Program-made: the position numbers and the translations under genes
Notes under the pieces: model-generated
Told to the model about the DNA's origin: nothing
What the model saw: the letters and a program-made list of their open reading frames with translations, nothing else
The model's database searches: none
In this document: piece by piece, positions 35,233 to 46,036 of the stretch
Position numbering within the stretch: the first letter of the stretch is position 1
Layout of the letters: each line of letters begins with the position of its first letter
Assembly (NCBI RefSeq): GCF_004337985.1
Contig: NC_043742.1
Location: forward strand, 4,825,259-4,889,258
Reading direction: 5' to 3'
Length of the DNA stretch: 64,000 bases
Origin: Pyricularia pennisetigena
Lineage: Eukaryota > Ascomycota > Sordariomycetes > Magnaporthales > Pyriculariaceae

Positions 35233-35957
35233 CTATACAAACAGACCGACAATCAATGTAGGCAGAACTGCTATGGCCCAACCCGAAATACGCATATTCC
35301 CATAATGACCAGACGGCGTCCCGGAGCTGGCCTGTATTGCGGCCTTGTTCGCCGGATCGAAGTTCTCCCATGGACCGTGGTCTTCCTCGACGTCTCTCTT
35401 GTGGTGGATTGGCGCTATTTGGCTGGGTGGGTCTATCTGGGGCATGAAGCTTGGCGTCGCAGTACCGGAGGCCCGATTATTGGTCACGGTTAAAGATGGA
35501 AACACGGAGAAGCCGCTGCCGCTCACGTAAGAATATGACGCCGAGACAGAGGCAGTTCCTGTCGGGGCTGGCCTCTCTATTAATCCAGAGACTTCAGCGG
35601 TCGCTACACCGACGGCGCATCCGCACACTGTTTTTTTTTTTTTTTTTTTCCGGGGAGATGATCAGCATCAGGTTGAGACACAAGGTATGTTTATATAATG
35701 CTTCCTTCAAACCAAAGAAACAAGACCTACTGGACATGGCACCGTCTATGACTCGCTGGTAAGCAGCCCCCGGACACGCCTCGGCCACGCACCCCTCGGC
35801 CGCGGCCATCATGCGCGCTTGCTGTCGGCACTGGCATCCGAGGTCATGCACGGCGCAGCCCAGCGCGGCGGCCCCCGTCGCGAAGCACTCCATGGCGCAC
35901 CCGGGTATGCTGGCCCTGCCGATTGCGGCGCAGCTCGCATAGCCGGCATCGTTATGG

Positions 35958-35992
<35 letters not shown>

Positions 35993-36286
35993 GCTGCCCC
36001 CGCCAACAGCCCCACCGCCGAGCGGCACCTGGCCGACTGGGACCAGTGAGGGTTGTGCGCTCACGGGGGCCAGGCTAGGACGGAGATGGCTGAAGCTCGG
36101 GCTGAGCGAGTTGAAGCTGGGACTCGCCGTGTTGGTGATGCTGGGTCTGAAGGAGTCTAGGCTCGGAGTCGCCGTGTAGACGCTGGGCTGCGCAACAAGA
36201 GGCTGTTGTAGCTGTTGCTGCGAGGCTGCCGTGCCGGTGATGAGGCACACCCCGAGGACCTTTGCACTTTTTGCTGGTGGCCTCAT
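35233..36286 (-). CDS. CFEM-domain GPI-type surface protein
   Basis: A fungal extracellular membrane protein with the eight-cysteine CFEM domain; family members bind haem, act as wall proteins or serve in host interaction. Minus-strand exons are 36286-35743 and 35627-35233, 312 residues. The 115-nt intron has a GTGCC donor, less usual than its neighbours, and a T/A homopolymer beside the acceptor, so that junction is less certain, though the phase fits. Order: signal peptide (~1-22), Ser/Pro repeats of a PSxxSFRPS type, 12 Asn from a GTT/AAC microsatellite, CFEM with Cys at 119, 130, 134, 144, 151, 153, 166 and 171 and Asp148 before CQC (the usual haem-ligand position), a Ser/Thr-rich stalk, and a hydrophobic tail (GWAIAVLPTLIVGLFV) suited to GPI anchoring. 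An upstream in-frame Met (36304) is possible but weakens the signal peptide. An assembly gap lies in the promoter. Confidence 0.85.
35956..35992. repeat. (GTT)n microsatellite in coding sequence
   Basis: Twelve trinucleotide units that encode poly-Asn just before the CFEM domain on the minus strand; in-frame length changes would be tolerated. Confidence 0.95.
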
Positions 36287-36338
36287 ACTGTGGCCGCGGG
36301 CCAATATTCCGAGTCTTTTCTTTTTGGTTTTGAAGATG

Positions 36339-36379
<41 letters not shown>

Positions 36380-38345
36380 NNNNNNNNNNNNNNNNNNNNN
36401 NNNNNNNNNNNNNNNNNNNNNNNNNNNNNNNNNNNNNNNNNNNNNNNNNNNNNNNNNNNNNNNNNNNNNNNNNNNNNNNNNNNNNNNNAGTCTTCGATGG
36501 CCCTTGGCGATGTCTTTGCCAAGGCTGGGGTGCGCAGTACTCGTGTCGGTTTGACGTCTTGGCTCTTTTCCCTTCTATGTTCGACAACTCAAGGGGGAGG
36601 GGTGGAAACGAAGGATTGAATTTGAAAGGCTCAACTGCCTTGTATCACCACCTTGACCACTGTACACCCAAGTATGAAGGCTTTGGTATTTTGATTTGGC
36701 ATAAAAGACGAGAATCCAACCAGCAAAAAGAATTTTGTTTGATGATTGAAGGAAAAGGAGAAAACGAGACACATACACACACAAAAAAAAGAAAAGAAAA
36801 AAAAGCAAAAAACCCCCCATCTCTACTGGACTTTCAGGAAGAACGACTCAAAATAACTGGTGCTGGGACATGCTGCAGTGTGCTGCATCATTCCCTGCTG
36901 GTGGACATGAGGTCATCGCTTCCTTGTATTGGGTCGTCCGAAGGCTTCGGCGGCAGATGATGGGCGGAAACATGACCCTCGGATGGCCGCATTGACGATC
37001 CGTTTCAACGGTCTTCGGGGCAGACAAAGCCGCACACGTTGTACGCAACCTTTTGGTGGCTTTGTGTGTGTGAAGCCAGGCCGGAAAAAAAAGAGGGCGT
37101 AATGTGTGTTGTTTTGTTTTTGTTTTGTTCTTGTTTTATACTGTTTACCCGCAAGCTGGATCTCAAGTGCTGCGTTGGTTGGAGGGTCGTGATGTGGTGG
37201 TGAACAGTACTTTTTGCGTGGTTACTGAAAAGTCAAACAGGAAACAACTAACGGCTGGCTCTCTTGATCCCAGGATATCTATAAAAAAATAAAATCAAAA
37301 AAGACAAACTATCTCTTTAGTCTAGTCACACCAACAAACTTAAGCGCATACAGCTTATAACCGGCATTGCCTATCAAACCAACGAGCATATCACGTAATG
37401 ACGAACATTAGAGACTAAAAGAGAAGAAGAAAAGCCTAACCCGACTCTTGAGACCGGTCGTCCATACTTTCTTTCTTTTTTTTTTTTTTTTTTTTTTTTG
37501 TTCTTGTTATGATGGTATGTGTGTGGGTGGGTGTACCGTATGTAGCTATATATATGTGCATGCGGTAAATACAGTGCATCGTCTGGGATTTTTGCCCCTG
37601 TTCTAGGGAATCTCAACCCAGCTCATCAGACGAAAAACAAAAAACAGATATGCATCATCGATGCACCAATCAAGACCAAGGAAGCCATGCTGTTTCTACT
37701 AAGCCACACCCAAAGACGTTCCATACTTCGAGCAGGCTTCGCTTCGGTTCTTTGTCCCCCCAACGTCTCGTATTCAGATAGCGAAAGCACTGACATCACA
37801 TGGACGAGCACATCCTTTACGGGCTCTTTTTTGTATGCATTTCCCTTTTGAGTCCTGTCCCTAATAGGCAACACCCCCACGCCCTTTTTGTCTCTTCTTT
37901 TTCCTTCTTTCATGAGTTTTTGTCATGTTCGATTTCCAAATCAGGGATCAACTAGTCTAGTATCTGCCTGCCTGCCCCGTTGGTACATGAGCGTTTTTTT
38001 TTTCTTTTTTTTTTTTCTTTCTTTTTTATGTTTCTATTTTTGGTTTTCTTGACTGTCGAGCGGAACCCATTTGTCTACTATGCCAAGTCAAGGTTGGCGG
38101 AAAGTAAGTAGTCAGTCAAACCTTTAGACAGATTGAGGGTTGGATGCCACGCAACAAGGCAGCATGTTTTCTTTCTCGTGTTTCTCGTTTGGGTCGCAAC
38201 TAGCTGCGCATTTGGTAAGATTCCTGTAACAAATGACATGTCCGAGTGTTTCTAGGACTGTGATAGTTTGTTTTATCACGGATACAGTTTATACACAGTA
38301 ATTTGACTATGCTTGTGAATCTTGATGTTGGGATATGCTGTGTTT

Positions 38346-38378
<33 letters not shown>

Positions 38379-38609
38379 ATACACCTCGTCGTACAGAAAC
38401 GAACCAAAACAAACGAGCAAAATACCATGTAGTGATTTAGACTCGTCGGTACACCAAGACTATGAATATTCCTTCACAATGTCATATCATGTCTCGTCAC
38501 GGTGCAAATATCAATAGTGAACGTTTCAAATCTAGTCAAGTACAATGCCAAGCAAAGTCAAAGACTCGGCGAGGCCGCGGTAAAACACAAACCTTCTCAG
38601 CTGTTCAGT
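36287..38609. other. Long intergenic region with assembly gap
   Basis: No supported gene. It contains 39 A at 36341-36379 running into a gap (36380-36488), T runs at 37476-37499 and 38348-38376, and mixed T-rich stretches near 37995-38040. Open frames are short or poly-Phe/poly-Lys artefacts. Confidence 0.6.
36341..36488. other. Poly-A tract ending in assembly gap
   Basis: A 39-base A run is followed by 109 undetermined bases. The gap starts inside the homopolymer, so its size and flank are unreliable, and sequence upstream of the CFEM gene may be missing. Confidence 0.97.
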
Positions 38610-39119
38610 CTAAGGATTCTCCATCTTGCAGGTCCCCGAGAAGCAGTATGCGCAGTCCTCGCCCTTTTGCGCCCTGTTGGTGACTGCAATCCCATAGTCT
38701 CGATTCTTGTTTTTGGCACAGCACTTGCCGTCCTTGCGGTAGCTGGGAAAAGCACAAGACGGCCATCAATCAGTCACTGCACTTGATGACAAGAAGAGAA
38801 AAAAAGAACAAGAGTTCAAACATTCCATCGGTCTCGAAAAAAAAAGGGCCGGGGAGCGGGCGGAGAGTCAACCTTACCAGTTGTGCCGGGAGCTACCCTG
38901 GTATATCAGCCTGCCCTGGCAGACGTCGTTCTGCAGGCGATGGCCGCTGCATGCCTTGCGCTTCTCCAGACGCGCAACCTCCAGCACGTTTGGCACAGGC
39001 GGCGAGATGTTGTCGGCCACAATGGCTGATGGAGAGGTTGCCACTCCTGCGTCCGGCAGGGAGGAGGCCAGTGAGGTGACTGTGAAAAGGAGGACAAGGG
39101 GAGAGAGAGACAGATGCAT
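38610..39119 (-). CDS. Cys-rich secreted peptide with Kex2 site
   Basis: Not recognised as a named family. Minus-strand exons are 39119-38878 and 38742-38610 (135-nt intron splitting a Cys codon), 124 residues. Signal peptide, a ~35-residue propeptide ending in a dibasic LEKR Kex2 site (residues 51-54), then a mature 70-residue domain with eight cysteines at 57, 67, 81, 88, 89, 111, 114 and 119. The C...C...CC...C order with adjacent cysteines is reminiscent of knotted-disulphide mini-proteins; that is inference. The second exon supplies the last six cysteines, so the open frame of exon 1 alone is misleading. A TATATAA box lies at 39286-39293, about 170 bases upstream. Size, processing site and cysteine content fit a secreted effector or antimicrobial-type peptide. 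Confidence 0.8.
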
Positions 39120-40307
39120 GGTTTATGTGTTTTCTTGGGGTTGAAGATATCAAGTATGTACCTGGGTGGTTGCGGGATGTTGTATTTGCTGAATACTAGC
39201 AAAGTTTTTTTTTATCCTGGATTTCTATCGTTGCGGGCCGACGTGTTTTTTTTTTGTCCGCTTCTCATACTAGGTAATCAACAAGTTATATAAATTCAGT
39301 CGTTCACTTTCAACTCATTGACGTCCTCAAAATGGCAGACATAGGAAGCAGTTGCGGCCGTCATCTAGCTCCGGCTGCTTTCGGGTACCACTTCCACAGA
39401 GTGTCCACGGCCTCTGAATCCATCGATACCTACACAAACGATTATGACTTTGTTACTTGCAAATCGATTGTTTGCACTACCACAAGCCTTTGCGTGAAAA
39501 ATCTATTCCTTCGGGTACTCACCGCCAGAAAAAAGAAAACAAAGCAAAGAATACCCGACATAGATGTGTGGCTGACTGCCGCAGCTGAAGGCTGACCTGG
39601 CCGGTCAGGAACTCAGCTTTGACCATGCCAGCTCGGCGGCTTATCCTCTCGGTCAATACATAGTAATGGAGTTGCACGAACGGGGACCGGGAACTGCTCC
39701 CGCGGACCCCCTTTTACACCACTTTCAACGTCTCGGAACGCCAGCGGTCTATTTTTGGCTTTTAAATGCCGGAGTGCCAAGCAGTGATCGACCGGGACCG
39801 TACATGAATCTGATGAGCGCATGGTAACAGTTTGTGGTTGGCTTAAGCCTCGTTGTCTGGGGGCTCGAGTGAATATACTCGTTGCTTAAAGCGAGGGCAG
39901 TGGTACCCGAAGGATCACCACGCAGCCCTTGGGGGACCCCCAAAAAGTTACAATTCAGATCCAAGGGATCCCGAGCAGCTGAACTGACGAGATGTTGAGA
40001 ATCTGCACAGCCTTTTTCCCAACTTGATACCGATGTAGTCTTCTAATGGTGAATGATGTAGTGGTATTCTGATATCATCTGTTAGCATTTTCATGACCAG
40101 CGATATTGTACATAAAGCTGTCATGCATCTCCCGTCGCCTTGCAAATGTTAGAAATCATCACCACCAAGTCCTATCAAAAAGCTCCTCCCTGCTTCAGAA
40201 ACCCAAACACAGTTTCTCCACCATCCAGCCCTGCCTCGAAAACATATCAGACCCCCCAAAACCAACAAGCCACCCCATCATCATCACCGTCGTCACCACA
40301 AGCTACC
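39120..40307. promoter_or_regulatory. Divergent promoter region between two Cys-rich peptides
   Basis: 1.2 kb between the start codons of two oppositely oriented small secreted Cys-rich proteins. It has a TATATAA box at 39286-39293 serving the left gene. Open frames in the middle lack support. Confidence 0.5.
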
Positions 40308-40550
40308 ATGAAAACCTACGCCGCCGTCCTCGTCGCCGTCCTTGCCGCCACCACCCTGGCCGCCCCGGCAACGTCGCCCGTCGAGGAGCCCTTCTCCAAC
40401 ATCGTCGCCCGCGAGCAGTGCTTCCACCCGGGCGAGTGCGGCTGGACCAACTCGGGCCAGTGCGAATACCACTGCGACGGCTACGGCGGTTTCATGTATA
40501 TGCAGGGCTGCGGTTGGCGCCGCAAGCGCTGCTGCTGCGCCAAGAAGACG
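40308..40550 (+). CDS. Defensin-like CSalpha-beta secreted peptide, cut by gap
   Basis: A small secreted cysteine-rich peptide, 81 residues visible. Signal peptide (MKTYAAVLVAVLAATTLAA), an acidic propeptide, then a domain with cysteines at 38, 44, 52, 56, 68, 75, 76 and 77. The CxxxC (52/56) and CxC (75/77) pair is the signature of the cysteine-stabilised alpha-beta (defensin) fold. The frame then hits one undetermined base at 40551 and a run of G, so the true C-terminus or a following intron cannot be read; in this fold little or nothing usually follows the last Cys. The start Met is clear. Whether it acts as antimicrobial, effector or signal is unknown. Confidence 0.75.
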
Positions 40551-40783
40551 NGGGGGGGGGGGGGGGGGGGGAAGAGAGATGGGCACAAAGCTTGCCTGTT
40601 GAGTGAGTTCATGTTTGGTATATTTTGGCTCGCCCTCTACTTACTGAATGACTTTGCTGACCGCGGCATCTTTTTTTTTTGCAAAAGCGGCGACTTTATA
40701 GGGTTAGCGAGAAGGGATCAGGAGTGCCACGCGGGAGTGATTGGAAAATCCAGAAATGTCCAAAGAAACACAAATTCATCTTT

Positions 40784-40821
<38 letters not shown>

Positions 40822-41084
40822 AAAGTAGCTTTATGTCACATCGACGCTCGCTATGCACTCGTTCAATTCATTAACATAAAAAAAGAAGCCCCCGTCCCTT
40901 CCTCCAGATTGCGATTAGAGCCCTGAAATGCACGCCGTGATGCTGGTCAACAGATCATTCACAGCAGCTGACTTGTTGTACACCAAGTTCCTCACGGAAG
41001 ATTGGCTCCCCGATCAAGTCCCCGCCCAGTTTCCTTGGTTTAAAAACAACGCCAATGCCGAGGCATGTCTCGGGGCGGCTGTCC
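40551..41084. other. Poly-G with gap and T/A homopolymer flank
   Basis: One undetermined base (40551) then 20 G (40552-40571), followed by non-coding sequence and a 30-base T run with 10 A at 40785-40824. The poly-G at a gap edge looks like a sequencing artefact rather than real DNA. Confidence 0.7.
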
Positions 41085-42824
41085 TCAGCTGCGCAGTCCA
41101 GCCCGGCATGTATATTGGCCTGAGCTCCAATCAGCCCCTGGGCTCGAGGCTTCGAGTCCTGATGGGGTGGCAGTGAGCCCGTCAAGACTGGCCTGCCATC
41201 CCATACCTCGCGACTCGTCCACCACACCGACAGCAGCAAGTCTGGCTAGCACCTCGCCGAGTTTCCTCCTAGCCTCCATCTCACGTTGTGTGCTCCCTTG
41301 CCTGGGTCGATAGTATTCCTGGACAATGGACACGGTGAGATGGTAGCATGAATAGAGAAGGATGCGCACGCCCGAGGTATCCTGATGGCACCCCGAGTTC
41401 TCCTTCTCCATTGTGAAATGCCCGTCTGCGCTCTCCATGCTGCCATAGAAGCCTTCAAGAAAGCTCCGAGACGGCTGTCTGCTGAACGTCTTGGTGAAGA
41501 GCGGGTCGCCAAAGTATGCATTTGACCAGTCGGCCAGTCCTGCTACCCCCAACTGCTTGACTAATCCTTGGCTCCCAATAGCTTGTTGATTTGAGAAGCT
41601 GGTAGATGCGCAAGCCTTGTCATCTAATGAAACGCATCGTGTCCGTACCAGGAGGTTCGTGGGCTCGCCTGCATCTATAAGCACAAGCCTAGGAGTCGTG
41701 ACGACATTCAGATACTGACAAAGTCGCCTCATTTGTGTCCGAATCGTGGCGTAAGGAATGTGGATGACCATGTCTTCAGCGTCCCTCAACACATCCTCCA
41801 TCATGGACTGGAATGCCCTTGACCAAGTGTTGTTATTGTTGTTCAGAGAAGCCGCTGGCCTGTGATCCTCACTCGCGCTAGCGTTCCCGTCTTTGACCGG
41901 GCACCCAAGTACTACAACAGCCGGGCCGAACTGTCCAGTCGGCGCAGTCGTTCTGGAGAGCTGGCGGACGATTGTTCCGGCTTGGAACTCTATCTGCCTG
42001 ATATCAACATGATGCTCTTGTTGTGCCTCTCGATTGATATTGTCCGCAGTAATGAATCGTCCGCTAGGCTGCTGGGATATGAGGTATGAAGTCTCGACGA
42101 TATCCGCCACCACCAATGCGTCTGCTATTGAAGACGAGATGGTGGTTGGAAGTATGTCCAGCAGCTCCACATGTGAAGAGGGTGACCGTACTTTAGGAGT
42201 TCTGACCGAGTTGTTAGGTACCGTGACCATTGGCTGTTTGTCTTCGGCAGTGCTACCCGGGTAGTTGCCGTACTGCGTGTTACCATTTCTAGGGTCCGCT
42301 GCGACCCCAACCTTGCCCGCAACAAGCTTATCTCTTGTAAGCTTTTCCCTCAGCCATCCGAGCAAGAGGGCCTCGGACTCGATTAGAAGCTGTTCAGATC
42401 GTAATAGCCGCACCATCGTGGACGGTGCCGTGGCAAGCACGAGTTGTTGCCCGCCGGCCAGGCAGATAGTGTATATATTTTGGATCCTGGCGGGCGAAGC
42501 GGGAGTGGCCCGTATGCCCTCGACAGTTACGTCGCCCGCAATTATCCGGCTTAGCATGGCCTGAAGCCCTTCTTTCGAGGGGAACCGACGCATGGAATAG
42601 GGCTGCTCTGGTGCACAAGCAAAAGTCCAAAGCGCAACAGCAGTCGATGTTTGTTCGGGTGCCGGTGGTACTGAAACTGGAAGCACTCCTGGAAGCCTTC
42701 GGCTGTTGACAGATGAGGATGTGACCCAGGTGTCACGGTCGATGCGATCTGCGTTGCATGTCGGGGCGAACGCTGTTGTCCTTTGTGCGAAGCTACGCAG
42801 AGGGAAAGGCTCTTCAAGAACCAT
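41085..42824 (-). CDS. APH-like protein with altered catalytic loop
   Basis: An intronless frame of 579 residues resembling fungal aminoglycoside-phosphotransferase-like (APH, kinase-fold) proteins. Support comes from an N-lobe pattern (QNIYTICLAGGQQLVLATAP, then a SEQLLIESEALLLGWL helix), the loop LVLIDAGEPTNLLV (~379-392), GLADWSNAYFGDPLFTKTF with FLEGFYG, and a C-terminal helical region (RILLYSCYHLTVSIVQEYY). Active APH enzymes use H-x-D-x4-N; here the aligned His and Asp read Ile and Ala while the Asn and the later Asp (ADW) remain, so catalysis is doubtful. The first ~77 residues have no family match, and Met78 (42593) is an alternative start. Substrate unknown. No biosynthetic genes stand beside it. 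Confidence 0.65.
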   Translation of the reverse strand: MVLEEPFPLRSFAQRTTAFAPTCNADRIDRDTWVTSSSVNSRRLPGVLPVSVPPAPEQTSTAVALWTFACAPEQPYSMRRFPSKEGLQAMLSRIIAGDVTVEGIRATPASPARIQNIYTICLAGGQQLVLATAPSTMVRLLRSEQLLIESEALLLGWLREKLTRDKLVAGKVGVAADPRNGNTQYGNYPGSTAEDKQPMVTVPNNSVRTPKVRSPSSHVELLDILPTTISSSIADALVVADIVETSYLISQQPSGRFITADNINREAQQEHHVDIRQIEFQAGTIVRQLSRTTAPTGQFGPAVVVLGCPVKDGNASASEDHRPAASLNNNNNTWSRAFQSMMEDVLRDAEDMVIHIPYATIRTQMRRLCQYLNVVTTPRLVLIDAGEPTNLLVRTRCVSLDDKACASTSFSNQQAIGSQGLVKQLGVAGLADWSNAYFGDPLFTKTFSRQPSRSFLEGFYGSMESADGHFTMEKENSGCHQDTSGVRILLYSCYHLTVSIVQEYYRPRQGSTQREMEARRKLGEVLARLAAVGVVDESRGMGWQASLDGLTATPSGLEASSPGADWSSGQYTCRAGLRS

Positions 42825-44657
42825 GCTTTATGGTCAACCAAGTACAAGTCAATTTGCCGAGCCGACAATATTGATGTGATAGATTATGAACCAGGGAGAG
42901 CCACAAATATGACAAGGACTATCAAGGATATGCGAGTCCTCTGAAGAAACCCCAACAGTGTAGGCCTGGTAGACATGGGGTAAGCGCAATATGCAGACAG
43001 CCTTTTTGGTCTTGTAGCTGGATGCAGGGCGGTAAGGACATGCCAAACTAGGAAAAGGCTTCGGCAATAAAATCGTTTTGCCCGGGTCTATGGCACGCTT
43101 TGACTGGGTACCAAAATCCAAACAAGCGAAGGGGGGGTTGGACTGTTGTCACGCAGGGATCCTAGATAATGATGGGTCTTGAGTTACTTGCCCGGGAGAA
43201 GCCCTAGCTGCATTGGCATGAACAGAACTATGGCAAAAACAACCCGCCAGATTACCCAGGAAGGCTGAGGATAGTCAATACGACATACGGCATGCTAGCG
43301 TAGCGCTATGCAGACATTTGTGAGAGCCGACGTCACTCGACAGACGAGCTGATCAGCCATCTCGCTTGCGGTGACATGCTAGCCCAGAGGATCTAGATGC
43401 GCAACGATGGCCTTCAAGAATATACTTGGATGCGAAAATAGGAGACGGTAAGGAGATAGCCTCAAGCCAAGGCATTGAACCCAAGAAACTAAAGAAAAAG
43501 AAGAGTAAGATTTAGCTTGTGCATAAATGTCAAACTGACGACGAATCAGGAGTCGACCATAGCCGAGACTGCAGCAAGCATAATCCAAGCACCTGGGATA
43601 ACTGGGATATAGCCACATCTGGTGGCTTGGTGGAAGACGTGGGAACTCGCTTATCGTTGGTCCCGAGCTTAGGGTCCGTTCCAGAAGCCGCCACCGAACG
43701 CCGTCATCTCGTCAAAATGACAGTCTGCCACCCCTGGACTCGTGCCTCCAATGATACAGCCAGTCGTTGGTTGCACAGCTGCCGTGGGCAGTCTAACAAT
43801 CCGTAGTTTTCTTGGAAGCTGGTCATGGGGCACCCACATATAGGTTGTACGACGCGCCGTCCCTCGGTCCCAACATAGTTATTGCGGTAACGAGCAATCC
43901 CGATATACCCGAATTGGTGGACCGCGGCATGTTTGTTCCGAACACAACATTAACCGCCATATCATGATTGCGGTGTATGCGTGTAGGCCCATGCCCATCA
44001 AAAGAACGTACTAGTCAAAATGGAAGACACATGGAGCGGTTTGTATGTAGGCATGCGGCCTTTGGCATGATGGATGGCAACCTCCAAGTACTCCGTCTGG
44101 CATTCCCTCTTTTAGCTAACTCTGACACTAGCCCAGCCGTTTTAGTCCAGGATGGGGGCCCATGTCCAGCCCAGCCCGCAAGCCAAGGGGTAAGCGATTC
44201 GGAAAATTTCTGATTGGGTAAAAATAAGCGAATCTGCGTGGGTGGCCCACAAATCCCGCTAGTCTGGAGGGAACAGGTCGAGCTGAAGAGTTTGACCATC
44301 ACCGATGCCCTGCATATATTGGGGAGGGCTTGGAGGTGGACTAACAGTCACCAAAGATCCAACTCACGAATCAAGACCTAACCTGTTTCGAGGCAGCCTT
44401 CCGAGGTCCCGCCGAGGGTTGGTAGCAATAGCAGTTGGTTGATAGGTGCGGCTCAAAACTGTCTTCATGCTGTCCAGCCTCCCGGGTGCAGCCAAGGCCG
44501 GAAACAAATTACTTGACTCCTTTGGATCAAATTCTCGCCTAGCAAGTCTTATTTCGACACCGAGGCCGAGTCATAATGGAGTGCTCTGTTTCGTTGCCGT
44601 TGTATATCCTTGTTGAGCTGAAGGTGTCGATCCATGTCTGTTGCATTGCGCTGTCTT
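42825..44657. other. Long intergenic region, no supported gene
   Basis: 1.8 kb between the APH-like start and the TAN1 stop. Open frames are 60-95 codons without domains, signal peptides or splice-compatible partners. Confidence 0.5.
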
Positions 44658-46036
44658 TTATTTCTGGTCCTCCTTTGACCCTTTGGGATGATGCTCTGGA
44701 GAATCCTGCTTCGCTGACTTTGCAGCGGCACTGTAAATCTCTGAAATGTTGAATCGCTTCAGATCGTCCCAGTCGCCATCTACCACACTCATGCCATACA
44801 GGTTCTGGACAATTGCTTGGTTAGCGGAAGACCCCACATCATCCCCGATGGCTTTTACGGTAGTCCGACGTATTATGGATGCCAAACGTCGAACAAGTTG
44901 TGTGCTCTGCTCACCTGGAACATGTCCACCAATATGACCTTGTCAGGCTTGGTGAGGTTGACTTTGTGTCTCTGATCGTCAATCAACGAAGCAATACCCT
45001 TGATCACATCATCTCGCTTGAGCGGGCACTGATTTCGGGTTGACAGCCTAATGGCGTACTGGCAGCGGGTAGTTCGTTAGCGTGGCTTCATCTGCACCAC
45101 CTGAACAGACATGGCGAGACTTACACTGCACTCAGGCGGTGTTGCCTGTTCGTTGTCTTCTTTGCTCGCTTCCTCGGGGCTCTGCACCTTGGTCCCGTCA
45201 TCCACTGCGGCGTCGCCTTCTTCCGCATCCTCCGAGCCCTCACTCATTTTGAAGTGCTGCGGCAGAACCTTTTGGCATATCTCGACGAAGCCCTTATCTG
45301 AAGCCCGTCCCATCAAGGTAATGGGCGTAAACCTGTTAAGATAGCGAAATCGGCGCGCAGCCAGGCCCGACGATGCCTTGGTGTCGAGGCATATGCGATG
45401 CACAAACTCTACAGGTTCAATGGGTGCCTTGGTCTTGACAAACAGGAGACAATCGACGGCCTGACGAACAATCGTGAACACTCGCTCTGAACCCTGGGCC
45501 CGGGTCGGCTTGAGCGTCGTCAACTCTTTTTGGATCGAAGCTTCTATGTCATCGGCTCCTCCCTCGTTGTCTGAGCTATCGTCATCCTCCCCTGGAGGCT
45601 TGATGCCATATAGCTTTTCAACGTACTGGCGAGGAATTTCTGATCAGCACACAAGCAACATTTCCCACGGAGCGGCTCAGGTACACCCCCGAATTGCCTT
45701 GCAGCAGCGAACGCAAGGAAGCAAAGCTGGTGGGTATCGTACTTCGTCGAAAAGCAGCTCAACCTCGCGCGCTGCCTTGGCCTCCTGGTTCCTTGCGCAA
45801 GTCACCCAGACTCCTACATCGCCAAGCTCAATTGCCACACGACCATCGATCTTGGTCTTTTGATGAGGGGTCTGCCATTTTCCTCCGTTACCGCCCTGCT
45901 TTAATATGATTTTTGTCAGTGGTGGAACCATCACAATTGCAGAAAAAAAAAAAAAAAAAAAAAAACCTACCTTTCTCCGTTTAGACGAAGTGGCATCCGA
46001 AGCCCCAGGGCCGTTTTTGCGTTTTGTATCTGCCAT
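44658..46036 (-). CDS. TAN1: THUMP-domain tRNA acetylation factor Tan1
   Basis: The partner of the Kre33/NAT10 acetyltransferase that enables N4-acetylcytidine at position 12 of tRNA-Leu and tRNA-Ser. Five minus-strand exons: 46036-45971, 45898-45743, 45625-45125, 45058-44915 and 44804-44658, giving 337 residues. Introns are 66-117 nt; the first carries a 23-base homopolymer, and spurious Phe codons appear if it is read through. Basic N-terminus (KRRK), GVWVTCARNQEAKAAREVELLFDEYVEKLYG, an acidic linker, then the THUMP region (DTKASSGLAARRFRYLNRFTPITLMG, YAIRLSTRNQ, INDDQ-like linker, KVILVDMFQNLYGMSVV, RFNISEIY). The C-terminus is hydrophilic. Length and order match the family. Confidence 0.92.
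45943..45965. repeat. 23-base homopolymer in TAN1 intron 1
   Basis: A run of A (T on the coding strand) just after the donor site of the first TAN1 intron. Confidence 0.95.

Noticed and set aside
36075..36619. Open frames across the assembly gap with poly-Phe or poly-Lys
   Set aside because: They arise from a poly-A tract and undetermined bases.
45899..45970. Phe-rich stretch read through in TAN1
   Set aside because: It is intron 1; removing it restores the expected basic N-terminus joined to the QGGNGGKW segment.
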